Assembly (NCBI GenBank): GCA_023138735.1
Contig: JAGLOY010000049.1
Coordinates: 1 to 62,988, forward strand
Direction: 5' to 3'
DNA: 62,988 bases
Origin: Candidatus Aegiribacteria sp.
Lineage (GTDB): Bacteria; Fermentibacterota; Fermentibacteria; Fermentibacterales; JCC-6
The position numbers and the translations under genes were made by a program. The notes under the pieces are model-generated. The model was not told the DNA's origin, did not search any database, and saw only the letters and a list, made by a program, of their open reading frames with translations. This document shows positions 1 through 9,153 of the stretch, in pieces (position 1 is the first letter of the stretch; the number at the start of each line of letters is the position of its first letter).

Positions 1-1367
1 CAAGTATAGCCTACTTCTTTTCAGACTGCTCGATACTCAGGCCATGCAAAGACCCCGAAGGAACCTTTGATCCAAACATAGGCGGAGGAAGAATTCAGCT
101 TATCAATGCTGATGATCAGGTGGAGTGGGATTTTCTCTTCTCGGATTCAACACATCAGCAGCACCATGATATTGAACCTCTTCCCAACGGCAACATTCTT
201 CTAGTAGCCTGGGAGAGAAAAACCATGGCTGAAGCAATAGAAGCAGGAAGACAGACCATAGAGAGTGAGATATGGCCGGTGATGATAGCTGAGATTGAGC
301 CCTTCGGATCCTCGGGAGGAAACATTGTGTGGGAGTGGCATCTCTGGGATCATCTCATACAGGAAGTCGATCCCGCCCTTCCTGGATACGGTGTGATTTC
401 AGATCATCCGGAACTGATCGACATTAACTTCGGTGAAGTTGGCGGAGGTTCAGGTGCAGGAGACTGGATCCATGTGAATGCAATAGACTTCAATCCCTAT
501 CTGGATCAGATAGTATTCAGCTCAAGGCCCTTCAACGAATTTTACATCATTGATCACAGCACCTCAACCGCAGAAGCCTCGGGAAGCACTGGAGGAAATT
601 CCGGTATGGGTGGTGACATACTCTACCGATGGGGCAACCCACAGGTGTATGGAAGAGGAGAGTTGTCTGATCAGTATTTCTCAGTTGTTCATGGAGCAAA
701 CTGGATAGATGATGGACTTCCCGGTGAAGGGAATATTCTCGCATTCAACAACGGAGACCGGCCGGGCTCAGTTAATGACTACTCTACAGTAGTTGAGATT
801 GAACCACCTCTTAATGCGAGCGGTACATACGATATCTCCCCGAATGAACCATTTGGTCCCACAGAACCCTGTTGGACTTGCGGTGACCCGGGAGATTTCT
901 ACGGAGGGCCAACCCAGTGCGGAGCTTACAGAATGCCCGGTGGAAATACAGTCATAACCCTGACAGGGGAGAACTATATATTTGAGGTGGATTTACTTGG
1001 TGATAAAGTATGGGAGTATACAGGATCTCTGAGTAATGTCGCTAGAGCCAGTAGATATACTGAGACCTCCGGTATATCCACTGATATCTTGGGCGCGGCA
1101 ACCATCTCAGTTCATCCAAATCCTGCATCTTTACAATGCACAATAGAGTGTTCTCTACCGGATAGCAGACCGGTCACAATAACTGTCTCTGATCTTATGG
1201 GTCGTCTTATTCAAAGGGTCCATGAAGGAATTCTTCCCGAAGGACAGCATTCTTTTGAATGGAGCACAGCTGATTACGGCAGAATTTCAGTGCCTCCCGG
1301 TCTATACTTGATTCACCTGGAGGCGGAAGGTTTCAATGCATCGGAAACTGTGACAATCCTTGAGTAG
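1..1367 (+). CDS. Arylsulfotransferase-like secreted protein with C-terminal T9SS-type sorting domain (5' truncated)
   Basis: The reading frame is open from base 3 without a stop, so the gene begins before the window; the GTG at 120 is only an internal codon. The segment with HHDIEP, LPNGN and LLVAWE, followed by DWIHVNAID and later SSRPFNEF, matches the propeller-blade motifs of the arylsulfotransferase (ASST) family, which transfers sulfate between aryl groups in the cell envelope. The His of the DW-x-H-x-N motif is present. The last ~85 residues (HPNPAS, then VSDLMGRLI, PPGLYLIHLE) form a Por/T9SS type A-like sorting domain, so the protein is probably exported to the cell surface. Sulfotransfer activity is inferred from family resemblance; a non-enzymatic propeller with the same repeats is possible. 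Confidence 0.75.
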   Translation, partial: SIAYFFSDCSILRPCKDPEGTFDPNIGGGRIQLINADDQVEWDFLFSDSTHQQHHDIEPLPNGNILLVAWERKTMAEAIEAGRQTIESEIWPVMIAEIEPFGSSGGNIVWEWHLWDHLIQEVDPALPGYGVISDHPELIDINFGEVGGGSGAGDWIHVNAIDFNPYLDQIVFSSRPFNEFYIIDHSTSTAEASGSTGGNSGMGGDILYRWGNPQVYGRGELSDQYFSVVHGANWIDDGLPGEGNILAFNNGDRPGSVNDYSTVVEIEPPLNASGTYDISPNEPFGPTEPCWTCGDPGDFYGGPTQCGAYRMPGGNTVITLTGENYIFEVDLLGDKVWEYTGSLSNVARASRYTETSGISTDILGAATISVHPNPASLQCTIECSLPDSRPVTITVSDLMGRLIQRVHEGILPEGQHSFEWSTADYGRISVPPGLYLIHLEAEGFNASETVTILE

Positions 1368-1444
1368 CGGTCGGTAAGGATGCAGTCTTAAAGCCATTCT
1401 CTCTGCATAGCAATGCAAACAGTCCGGACTCGGTTTACTACTCT

Positions 1445-1459
1445 GAAGCATCATGCTTC
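1445..1459 (+). terminator. Weak hairpin downstream of the arylsulfotransferase-like gene
   Basis: A 5-bp stem GAAGC/GCTTC with a 5-nt loop is followed by TTATT. It lies in the 193-bp gap between the first gene and the sbcD-like gene. The rest of that gap holds nothing I can identify apart from a 10-nt palindrome at 1421-1430. Confidence 0.25.
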
Positions 1460-1560
1460 TTATTACTGCTTGATCCTGTTATTATTCAAATCAGCTTCAT
1501 CTGATTCAAACTCAGGAGGGTTTCAGTTTTGATAATTCAGACTCGGCAGGTTCAGTCGAA

Positions 1561-2610
1561 GTGAATGTTGCAATAACGGCGGATGTTCATCTGCCTGCCG
1601 GCGATAACCACCCTGAACGATACAATGCCCTTGTAAACATCCTCGACAGCCTTGTGAAGCAGGAAATCAATACACTGATAATAGCCGGGGATCTCTTCGA
1701 TAAGGATTGCAGCAATTACTCGCGGTTTGAGGAGATCTGCAGACAATACCCGCAGATAGATATTCACATAATCCCCGGTAATCACGATCCGGATATATCA
1801 CGGAGTGTTATCGTTGGCGAGAATATCAGAGTATACAATTCACCTGCGCTACAAGAAATTAATGGTCTGGGTTTCGTTTTCATACCCTATTCAGCGACTT
1901 CCGGAATGGGAGAATGTATTGGGGAGATCAGACCTGAGAAACGCTGGGTTCTTGTCGGTCATGGTGATTACTTCGGCGGGCTGAAACAGCGTAATCCCTA
2001 TGAAAAAGGCACCTACATGCCCCTGTACAGGAAGGATATCGAGGAGTTTTCACCCTGGAGAGTTTTCCTGGGACATATTCACAAGCCCATGAATATAGAT
2101 AATCTCTACTACCCCGGTTCGCCCTGTGGAATTGACATCAACGAAACCGGAAGAAGGCGATACCTTCTATTCAACACCGCTACCGGACATATCTCCACAG
2201 AAATCGTACGAACGGATGTAATTTATCTGCAGGAGAAATTCCTGGTAATCCCGGATGAGAATGAAGTGGCAAGACTTCGAAATGACGCTGAGGGAAGAAT
2301 AGCAGCCTGGGGTTTGAACCAGGAGGATAGAAGAAGAGCCAGAATCCGGATCAAAGCCACCGGATACACCAGTGACAGAGAAGTAATTATGGGATGTCTG
2401 AAAGATGTGTTTGCAGGATTCAGCTTTGTTAAGGATGAGGAACCTGATATCTCCTCACTGCATGTTGCAAAGGATAATCGCAGAAACGCTATTGCCCGGA
2501 GGGTTCTGGAGCTGATCGAGGAAATGGAGTGGGAATTCGGTGGAAATGAGCCTGAAAGGGGAAAAGTCATCGAAATAGCCCTGTCGGTTATATACGGAGG
2601 GGACAGCTGA
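1561..2610 (+). CDS. SbcD/Mre11-like metallophosphoesterase (DNA repair exonuclease subunit)
   Basis: The calcineurin-type phosphoesterase motifs are all visible: D8-x-H10, GDLFD near 43-47, GNHD at 73-76, GHGD near 140 and GHIHKP near 175. These residues bind the two metal ions in Mre11/SbcD/YhaO nucleases, which act with a Rad50/SbcC-type ATPase on DNA ends. The next gene, 2 nt downstream, is that ATPase, so the two form one transcription and functional unit. I kept the GTG start at 1561, where the sequence reads VNVAITADVH as expected for the family N-terminus. The strong AGGAGGG at 1514-1520 is too far for it and sits before an 11-codon TTG ORF (1529-1564) that ends over the GTG, so translation may be coupled. 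The C-terminal ~120 residues are a family-typical capping region. Confidence 0.88.
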   Translation: MNVAITADVHLPAGDNHPERYNALVNILDSLVKQEINTLIIAGDLFDKDCSNYSRFEEICRQYPQIDIHIIPGNHDPDISRSVIVGENIRVYNSPALQEINGLGFVFIPYSATSGMGECIGEIRPEKRWVLVGHGDYFGGLKQRNPYEKGTYMPLYRKDIEEFSPWRVFLGHIHKPMNIDNLYYPGSPCGIDINETGRRRYLLFNTATGHISTEIVRTDVIYLQEKFLVIPDENEVARLRNDAEGRIAAWGLNQEDRRRARIRIKATGYTSDREVIMGCLKDVFAGFSFVKDEEPDISSLHVAKDNRRNAIARRVLELIEEMEWEFGGNEPERGKVIEIALSVIYGGDS

Positions 2611-2612
2611 TA

Positions 2613-4739
2613 ATGGGTATCCGTATCGATAGAATATCCATTGATCGCGGGGGTCCTCTGAAGGATGATTTTACACTGGAACCTCAAGATCTGAATCTCA
2701 TCTACGGTCTCAACGAAACCGGTAAAACCTATATCGTTGAAGCCATGATCAATCTTCTCTTCAAGACCGGGAATAATACCCCCTGGATATTGAAAAGAAC
2801 CAAATCACAGGAGCCTACAGTCAGAGAATGGAAGCCCGGGGGAAAGATTCTGATCTCTGGCCTGGGGGATAAAACTACAGTCTTCACCTCCGGGAGCAGC
2901 AAACTTGAGGATTTCAGGAATTCCGGAAGTCATCTCCCTGAAGAACTGTCCCGGTTGATGGTTGTCCGGGCAGGAGATACAAGACTCTCCTCCACTGGGG
3001 ATGGAGCCGGTGACAATATTCTCAGAACCTACCTCTCCGGGAAGGGTGTTCTGGACGAGATAGAGAAAGGCATACCGAAAACCGTCAGAAAAGCCACTAT
3101 GGAAAATGGCACAATAGATATGAATTGTGCAGGATACCAGGAAAAACGATTAACGGCACAGAAGGATAGAAAAGAGCTGGAAGCCCTTCAGCTTGAAGTT
3201 AATGAAAATGCCTCACTCTGTGCTGTCAATTCCCTTGAGAGTTCCAGAAAAGAGATTGATGTGCAGCTCAGTGAGCTCGAAGATGCAAAAAAGCACAGAG
3301 CTTTCATGCTTCAAGAAGAACTGAGGAAACTCAAGCTCGATTTGGAAGACCTTTCTTCCGAGCAGGATCTACTGGGGCTGGGAACTGACATCAGTCTTCA
3401 CAGAGCTGAATGCAGGAATCTGGCCAATATCGAGGAAGAACTCAGTATTGCTGCCGAGGAAGAGGACAGCTACATCTGGTTAGATAAGGCAAGAGAGGAG
3501 TACCTTTCCCATAGCGAAACTCCCGGAAATAGATCTCTGATCAATAAGGTCAGTCTTGCACTGCTTTTCTTTTTCATTCTGCTGACCGCAGCGGCCGGGT
3601 TTTTCAGCAGACCTCTTATGATAATTGCTGCCGCAGGAGCGCTGATTTGCCTGATCGTCCGTATCAGGAATAAGCCCGAACCGGTCTCCTCATCAGACGA
3701 ACTGCGCCGGAGGAAGTTGGAGGAGGAGTTCAGCAGAAGGTTCGGGCGGGAGTTGACGGACTCCGCAACACTGCAGATTGAGTACAAGAAGATGGAAGCG
3801 GCGCATATTCAATCTGAGAGCCGCAGGAAAAGCAGAATAGAACTCAAGCGGCGTGTTGAAGCAAAGAAAGCAAGTATTCTGACCAGGCTTCATTCCATTA
3901 CCGGGGAGGATGTCCCGCAACGCAGCTGGGATTCAGGAATGGAAGGGATCAGAAATAACAGGAAAGAAATCCAGAATACTATCAATACCATCAAGATAGC
4001 TCTCTCTTCACTCAACATTCATGAAGATTCCTATCTGCCTGATCCTTCTTCCGTGGAATGGAATAAGAGTCGATATCTGAAACTCAAGGATGAGCTTGAG
4101 GACGTATCGAAGAACCTTGACAGGGAAAAGCACAGTATCGATAACCTGAAGATGGAAATTAAAGAGGCCACAGGAAGCAAAGCAAGGGATATCAAGGAGC
4201 TCCTGACAGCCATGGAGGATACGATAGAAGCCGCCCGGTACAGGTACAGAGATAATACTGCGCGCATTCTGGCCGAGAAGTCTGTTTACAGGGCTGTATG
4301 TGAATTCCGCTCACAGGAGAACGAAAGGCTGGACGAAGCCCTTGGTTCCGATGAAGTCGCTGCTCCGCTTCTGAAGATCACCGGACGCTACAATGGATTG
4401 AGAATGGACAGCAATGGATATCTTCACCTCTCAACTTCTGAAGGAGAGGAATTCCCTCTGTCACAATTGAGTACAGGTGCCGCCGAGCAGGTATATATTA
4501 CTCTGAGAACAGGATTCGCTGAACTCACAATGGGAGAAACAGCCTTTCTTATTTTCGATGATGCGTTCCAGCATTCCGACTGGGAGCGCAGGGAAAACCT
4601 CGTCAACCATGTTATCGGACTGGTGAACAGCGGCTGGCAGGTCTTTTACTTCACTATGGATGATCATCTGAGGAAACTGTTCGACAAATCAGGTGGGGAT
4701 CTGGGACAAGCCGGATACAAATCTATCAGTCTGAACTAG
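2613..4739 (+). CDS. SbcC/Rad50/YhaN-like AAA ATPase with membrane hairpin
   Basis: This 708-residue protein has a Walker A (G32-x-N-E-T-G-K-T39), long heptad-rich coiled coils on both sides of the middle, an ABC-type signature LSTGAAEQ near 619 and a Walker B LIFDDA near 646. That is the layout of Rad50/SbcC-type ATPases that partner with the upstream metallophosphoesterase. Where Rad50 carries a zinc hook, this protein has two adjacent hydrophobic helices (about residues 311-350: LALLFFFILL and MIIAAAGALI), as in the YhaN group. It is therefore probably membrane-anchored and handles DNA ends near the membrane. Residue-level activity is inferred. It directly follows the sbcD-like gene and precedes a small exported protein by 16 nt. 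Confidence 0.85.
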   Translation: MGIRIDRISIDRGGPLKDDFTLEPQDLNLIYGLNETGKTYIVEAMINLLFKTGNNTPWILKRTKSQEPTVREWKPGGKILISGLGDKTTVFTSGSSKLEDFRNSGSHLPEELSRLMVVRAGDTRLSSTGDGAGDNILRTYLSGKGVLDEIEKGIPKTVRKATMENGTIDMNCAGYQEKRLTAQKDRKELEALQLEVNENASLCAVNSLESSRKEIDVQLSELEDAKKHRAFMLQEELRKLKLDLEDLSSEQDLLGLGTDISLHRAECRNLANIEEELSIAAEEEDSYIWLDKAREEYLSHSETPGNRSLINKVSLALLFFFILLTAAAGFFSRPLMIIAAAGALICLIVRIRNKPEPVSSSDELRRRKLEEEFSRRFGRELTDSATLQIEYKKMEAAHIQSESRRKSRIELKRRVEAKKASILTRLHSITGEDVPQRSWDSGMEGIRNNRKEIQNTINTIKIALSSLNIHEDSYLPDPSSVEWNKSRYLKLKDELEDVSKNLDREKHSIDNLKMEIKEATGSKARDIKELLTAMEDTIEAARYRYRDNTARILAEKSVYRAVCEFRSQENERLDEALGSDEVAAPLLKITGRYNGLRMDSNGYLHLSTSEGEEFPLSQLSTGAAEQVYITLRTGFAELTMGETAFLIFDDAFQHSDWERRENLVNHVIGLVNSGWQVFYFTMDDHLRKLFDKSGGDLGQAGYKSISLN

Positions 4740-4755
4740 CTGAGAGGGAAGAAAC

Positions 4756-5187
4756 ATGAAAACTGTAATACCGATAATATTATTTGCGATTGTTCTTAAA
4801 GCCTTTGGTGCAGTTCAGGAGGGCTCCCTCTATCCCGAGGATGCACTCCTTATCAGCGACACAGTTCAGGAATACCTCAACGGTGAAATGATAGTGAATT
4901 TAGTCGGGGCTGATTCATCACTTGTGCTCTTCATAGCGCTTGGCGGGGAATGGACCGGAGATCAGGAGCAGTGGACGGAGCTTATGATCATATCTTCGTA
5001 TGCCGCATATCTTGATCTGCAGCGCAGCTGGAGTATCATGGATATAGCCGTTTCTTTCGGCAGCAGCTGGTGCAGACTACCGATGGATGAAATATTGGAA
5101 ATCACCGATGAAGAACTCGGTGAATCAGAACTCCTTGAGAAGTTCCAGGCTATAACCGAAATTTACACCATGAATGATGGGGACTGA
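4756..5187 (+). CDS. Exported hypothetical protein, 143 aa
   Basis: I do not recognise the family. The N-terminus (MKTVIPIILFAIVLKAFGA) is a signal peptide with a likely cleavage after AFGA. The mature part is acidic, has a few aromatic residues and a single Cys, and no motif that would indicate catalysis. A good ribosome site (GAGAGGGAAG) lies before the ATG. It starts 16 nt after the SbcC-like gene, so it may be co-transcribed with it. The stop codon TGA sits inside the terminator hairpin shared with the convergent gene. Confidence 0.7.
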   Translation: MKTVIPIILFAIVLKAFGAVQEGSLYPEDALLISDTVQEYLNGEMIVNLVGADSSLVLFIALGGEWTGDQEQWTELMIISSYAAYLDLQRSWSIMDIAVSFGSSWCRLPMDEILEITDEELGESELLEKFQAITEIYTMNDGD

Positions 5188-5218
5188 GGTAATCAGAATG
5201 GTCAATTACCTCCGTCCC
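5180..5218. terminator. Bidirectional hairpin between convergent genes
   Basis: GGGAC-t-GAGGTAAT (5180-5193) pairs with ATTACCTC-c-GTCCC (5205-5218): 13 base pairs with a single 1x1 mismatch and an 11-nt loop. It overlaps the stop codon of the plus-strand gene and lies 7 nt past the end of the minus-strand gene. A T-rich tail follows only weakly. Confidence 0.6.
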
Positions 5219-5224
5219 TTCAAA

Positions 5225-5761
5225 TCAGTCGTGTTCTGTTAAGAACTGCACGGGAACTGCCGGTGTAGCTTTAATTTCCTCAATCATTTCGAGAGCATCT
5301 TCCGTAGGATTGAAGAATTCAACCATTAAGTCGGTTACATCCACAAACTGAACCGTTTCGTCTTTGTAGATGATATCCCAGGAATTCACGATGATATCAA
5401 CTCCGGCTTCCTCTGCGACTCCCGGGAGCTCACTCCAGATCATTGAGATGATCTCATCAATGTCACCCGTACTGAAAACCTGTTCATGCGCTTGCTGCTG
5501 CATCTGGGGTCCCAGTGTGCCTAGCTCTTCTGCAAGAACCGAGTCACCCTCCTGGAGAGCTGTTTCATAGTCAGCTTTCTGTTGATTCATTTTGGTCATG
5601 AATTCTTCGGATTGATAGTAGGCAAAAGCAATGCAGCGCGAGTCGAATATTCCAATAACCGGTCCTGTATCACCCGAGCCCTGTGCCGCTGCTGAGACCG
5701 TAAGTACGCCCAGAAGCAGCATAGTTATCGCTGCAGCAGAATATCCTTTTCCTCTGATCAT
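5225..5761 (-). CDS. Exported hypothetical protein, OmpH/Skp-like in outline
   Basis: A signal peptide (MIRGKGYSAAAITMLLLGVLTVSAAAQ) is followed by a segment reading PVIGIFDSRCIAFAYYQSEEF and a charged, Gln-rich helix. OmpH/Skp periplasmic chaperones have this order: a short beta strand with 'vDs' followed by a long helix. The protein also ends in a second alpha/beta segment that Skp lacks, so the match is only suggestive. An excellent Shine-Dalgarno (GGAGGGGG) precedes the ATG. It lies 26 nt downstream of the DUF1028 gene and is probably in the same transcript. Confidence 0.6.
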   Translation of the reverse strand: MIRGKGYSAAAITMLLLGVLTVSAAAQGSGDTGPVIGIFDSRCIAFAYYQSEEFMTKMNQQKADYETALQEGDSVLAEELGTLGPQMQQQAHEQVFSTGDIDEIISMIWSELPGVAEEAGVDIIVNSWDIIYKDETVQFVDVTDLMVEFFNPTEDALEMIEEIKATPAVPVQFLTEHD

Positions 5762-5787
5762 CCTAATCCCCCTCCCATTCTCTTCGT

Positions 5788-6831
5788 TTATTCTTCCATA
5801 CTCTCCAGGAATTTAATGAACTGTTCATTGTAGAAAACGTTCTCAGGATCCAGTTCCAGAGCCTTCCGCTCCCACTCCACAGCCATCTCATATTCTCCCA
5901 GAGCGTAATACGATTCAGCGAGAGTGTCCATGATATTAGCATCTTCAGGCTCCATCTCGATGGCCATTACGGCTATCTCAACGGCTTTCTCGGGATGGAG
6001 CTGTCTGATCGCAAGTTCCCAGGCAAGACCGTTCAGGGACTGGGCATCTACATCATCTGATGCAAGATAGTCGTCCATAATAAGAAGTGCGTATTCGGTC
6101 TCGGGGGAGCCTGCGTCAATGTAGACAGGAAAAACGAACCACATGCACCACTTGGAGTATATCCTCTGCAGATCACCAAGCGGATCCTCTGAATCGACAA
6201 CTCTGATATCAATAAGAAGGTTGGTCGACCCCTGGTATCCACCATTCTCCCTGTAAATGACCATTGCTGCTGACTGCCTGCCCCTGCTGTCACCTCCGGC
6301 TGCATCACCAGCCAGAAGTGCTGCGAGGAGCCTGTCTCCAAGGGAACCATCCTCCGAAAGGTAAGCCCTCTGCATTTCCTCGATCACCTCGGGACCTGTA
6401 AGTATGTTTCCCTGAATTGCATAGCCCGGACCCGTTATGCTGCCTGCCCAGTCCATTGTTTCGATGCCTGTGAATGAAGCTGAATTACCTTCCTCATCCA
6501 CAATTCCAAGCTGCCTTACTTCCCTTTCCGGGTCGCTTTCCAGAAGGTTCTCGAGGGTTTCTTTCGCCGTTGCGCCAGTTCTGAGGATTTCAAGTCCTTC
6601 CGGCCCGAACATGGCATTTGTCTGAGCCTGAGTGGCTACTGCTCCGGTCCCCGGTTCTCCCCACGGGACGATGTACCCCACATCAAGAACTTTCGATGCC
6701 ACGGCTACTCCGAATTCACCCGTCAGTGTATCCATCGCAACTATGGAAAAGGTTGAAGTATAGATCTCTCCCGGACTGCCCGTTGAGCTTCCAGGAATGA
6801 GAAGTACTGCTGAAAGTACAATTAGATGCAT
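5788..6831 (-). CDS. DUF1028 family protein with C-terminal TPR repeats, exported
   Basis: After a hydrophobic N-terminus the protein reads TSTFSIVAMD, GEFGVAVASK, VPWGEPGTGAVATQAQ, then WAGSITGPGYAIQGN. This is the full conserved core of DUF1028, a family with an Ntn-hydrolase-like fold and unknown substrate. The last ~100 residues are two or three TPR units (AESYYALGEYEMAVEWERKA). I chose the ATG at 6831 because GGAG stands 8 nt before it. The ATG at 6849 has no ribosome site and lies at the edge of the palindromic repeat. Export and hydrolase activity are inferred; DUF1028 members have been linked to amidohydrolase-like roles but remain uncharacterised. Confidence 0.85.
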   Translation of the reverse strand: MHLIVLSAVLLIPGSSTGSPGEIYTSTFSIVAMDTLTGEFGVAVASKVLDVGYIVPWGEPGTGAVATQAQTNAMFGPEGLEILRTGATAKETLENLLESDPEREVRQLGIVDEEGNSASFTGIETMDWAGSITGPGYAIQGNILTGPEVIEEMQRAYLSEDGSLGDRLLAALLAGDAAGGDSRGRQSAAMVIYRENGGYQGSTNLLIDIRVVDSEDPLGDLQRIYSKWCMWFVFPVYIDAGSPETEYALLIMDDYLASDDVDAQSLNGLAWELAIRQLHPEKAVEIAVMAIEMEPEDANIMDTLAESYYALGEYEMAVEWERKALELDPENVFYNEQFIKFLESMEE

Positions 6832-6849
6832 AACAACATCTCCATTCAT

Positions 6850-6960
6850 TAAATAGGGACGGAGCCCTTTTATTTAAATTTGGCAAATAATATGTATATA
6901 TGACGATATATATAGTCATATTATTTCGCATTCCAAGATAAAAAGCCTCCGTCCCTATTT
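6850..6960. repeat. 111-bp palindromic repeat element (REP/MITE-like)
   Basis: The two ends are inverted copies of AAATAGGGACGGAG plus a T-rich stretch (6850-6873 and 6938-6960). The centre contains a second inverted repeat (AAATAATATG ... CATATTATTT, about 6884-6927). The whole intergenic space is therefore one long imperfect hairpin. A half-copy lies at 32516-32555, which makes this a dispersed element rather than a local terminator. The sequence resembles short REP elements mobilised by RAYT-type transposases; no transposase gene is in the window. It may also end transcription of the ABC operon. Confidence 0.7.
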
Positions 6961-8023
6961 ATTCGACCAGTTTTCTCTGCATTCTTCTGCTCATCGGAAC
7001 AACTGCAATACCTAGAAGAATACCTATTACAAGCGCGATTATCAGTTTGAAATATACATCAGAAAAATCGGCACCTTTAAGTGTTATACTGTAAAGAGGG
7101 TCGATGAACCAGTAAGTAGGGAAGATCTTTGCTATCCACTGGGGCAGGCCGGTGAAAAGATAAAACAGAATCGGACCTGCAAGGAGTATGTTGAGGCTTT
7201 TCACGAGTGTATAAAGGGTTTTTGCGTTACCTGCAACTGTACCATAAATAAGCCCGATCGCATTACAGACCACTGCTCCTGCAACAATCGTTGCAAGCAG
7301 CGCCAGTGGCTGACCGGAAAGGGCTCCGTTGAGTGCAAGTGTGATCAAGCACATGGTAACTGTCATCGTAAAACCAAGCAGAGCCTTGGAGAAGAGAATA
7401 TCGGATACAGTCACAGGAGTTACCAGAAGGGCTTTCATGGTTCCATGTTCCTTTTCTTCAACAAGCAGGAATGCGGGAACGAAAATCCCCGTAATGATAA
7501 GAACGAAGAGGACTATTGCCGGTATCAGTTTCCGTGCCAGCGGTATTGTCTCCTCCTCGTCTCCTGTCCGGAGGATAACCTCTATTGGAGCCTCTCGGTT
7601 CTCTATTTCCCGGAGCACGTCCAGCACAAGCAGGCTGATAACAATACGATTCGAAGTTAGGCTTCCGCCTGAGAAAAAGTACTCCAGTTCAGGTTTCTGA
7701 CCATTCCTTACCGCCTGGTCAAAACCCCTTTCAATGATCAGTCCAAGGTCAGCATTGTTGTTTTCTATATACTCTTCCAGCTCTGTGGCGCTCCCGGCAT
7801 GGGAAAGTCTGATACCTTCTACTCTTTCAAGGGCCGATACAATATCGGATTCCCCTGAATCGTAAATACATATCCGTGGTTCAGGGTTAAACAGAGCGAC
7901 GAAAACAACCTGCAGCAGGAAAGTTATCACAAAGGGCATTATTAGAACCCAGAGGATGACCGGAGATCGGAATCCAAGTCTTAGATCACCTGAAATAAGG
8001 CTCCAGACACGCCGGATACTCAC
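6959..8023 (-). CDS. ABC-2 type transporter permease
   Basis: This is the second permease of the exporter: one N-terminal membrane helix (residues ~20-45), a ~130-residue extracytoplasmic domain, then five or six helices from about 165 on. The EEKEHGTMKALLVTPVT segment is the coupling-helix motif typical of ABC-2/NatB/YhaP permeases. Its ATG overlaps the TGA of the upstream permease by 4 nt, so all three genes of the unit are translationally coupled. The stop codon lies at the edge of the palindromic repeat. The substrate is unknown; drug, ion or lipid-like export are all possible. Confidence 0.85.
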   Translation of the reverse strand: MSIRRVWSLISGDLRLGFRSPVILWVLIMPFVITFLLQVVFVALFNPEPRICIYDSGESDIVSALERVEGIRLSHAGSATELEEYIENNNADLGLIIERGFDQAVRNGQKPELEYFFSGGSLTSNRIVISLLVLDVLREIENREAPIEVILRTGDEEETIPLARKLIPAIVLFVLIITGIFVPAFLLVEEKEHGTMKALLVTPVTVSDILFSKALLGFTMTVTMCLITLALNGALSGQPLALLATIVAGAVVCNAIGLIYGTVAGNAKTLYTLVKSLNILLAGPILFYLFTGLPQWIAKIFPTYWFIDPLYSITLKGADFSDVYFKLIIALVIGILLGIAVVPMSRRMQRKLVE

Positions 8024-9153
8024 AATGATTCCACCTTTCGCCGCAGAAGAAAGAAGGCGGATCCGAGAAGGATGATATCCCAGAGAATAGTTGCCATGAT
8101 GTGGGGCGCTGCGAAACGCAGGCCTCTGCCCTCGCCAAGTACGCCTGATATTGCCTCAACCAGGCCGTATGATGGGAGCAGCCTGATAATGATCGATGGT
8201 CTGCCCGGGAACATGATTGAGAGAGCGGGAATCATAAGAGGGATGATGAATATCGTTCCGAAGAAGAGGGTGCCCATAAAATCCCTGCCGCTGGTTCCAG
8301 AGAGCATACCTACGGCAGAAGCCATACCTGCTCCTAGCAGGATAAGAACTGTTACAAGCAACCAATCGAAGACGAAGCCCCCGGTGGCCAGAAGAAAAAG
8401 AAAGGCCTGACTTACTGCGAGAATCGTGCCGGTAACGCACTTAGCCGCAAGAAAATCTCCAGTTCGTGCAGGAGTAACCAGTAATGCAGTCGCAGTTCTA
8501 TGCTCGATCTCCACGGAAACCAGCCCTGCCAGTGCAAGGGCTTCGATAAGAAGTATCAGTATGACCAGTATCGGCCTCATTCTGTCGCGGAAGGGAACCT
8601 GCCTGCCCGCCATGTTTTCACCGAGAATTCTTGCCTGCAGGTAGGGTAGCGCGACCGGCAGTGTGCTCAGGGGATCCCTTCCCGCGTATGAAGCCCCAAC
8701 CGCATATGCTATTTCCCGGACACCGCTTGCGAGAGCACGACGCATCTCCCTGGGAACTGATTCTGATACATATACTGAAACGCTGCCTCCGGAGCCCGAT
8801 AGAAGGGATTCAGTGAAATCCACAGGAATGGCAATGCCAATTGATACTTCCCCCGAACCCCGCAGGACAGTATCCGAGAGAGAATCCTCATCAGCAAAAC
8901 CGATTATCTCAAGCCCCTCGAATTCACCTGCATGACGGTCGATCAGCATCGAAAAGGAATCTGCAATGTTTGATGGATAAACGCCCAGTGTAATAGTCTC
9001 GCTCACATTGTCGGGAAGAATAACGAAAAGCGCAATCATGAAAATCAGTGATATTGGTGTGAGAATCATCCAGAGCCGGTCTCGGGAAAACTCCCTGAGA
9101 TCCTTGAGAACTATGGCCGCTATGATTGCCAGCCTTGTTGACACTCTTCTCAC
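8020..9153 (-). CDS. ABC-2 type transporter permease
   Basis: This is a paralogue of the downstream permease with the same layout: one membrane helix near 25-45, a large external domain, then five helices from ~190. The motif VEIEHRTATALLVTPART is the cytoplasmic coupling region. Together with its neighbour it forms the heterodimeric membrane channel served by the ATPase at 9150-10001. Start and stop codons overlap both neighbours by 4 nt. Confidence 0.85.
   Translation of the reverse strand: MRRVSTRLAIIAAIVLKDLREFSRDRLWMILTPISLIFMIALFVILPDNVSETITLGVYPSNIADSFSMLIDRHAGEFEGLEIIGFADEDSLSDTVLRGSGEVSIGIAIPVDFTESLLSGSGGSVSVYVSESVPREMRRALASGVREIAYAVGASYAGRDPLSTLPVALPYLQARILGENMAGRQVPFRDRMRPILVILILLIEALALAGLVSVEIEHRTATALLVTPARTGDFLAAKCVTGTILAVSQAFLFLLATGGFVFDWLLVTVLILLGAGMASAVGMLSGTSGRDFMGTLFFGTIFIIPLMIPALSIMFPGRPSIIIRLLPSYGLVEAISGVLGEGRGLRFAAPHIMATILWDIILLGSAFFLLRRKVESL

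Noticed and set aside
120-1367. GTG at 120 as the start of the arylsulfotransferase-like gene
   Set aside because: The frame is open upstream to the window edge with family-like sequence and there is no ribosome site.
1529-1564. 11-codon ORF behind AGGAGGG before the sbcD-like gene as a regulatory leader peptide
   Set aside because: No hairpin or rare-codon run accompanies it; it may only aid coupled translation.
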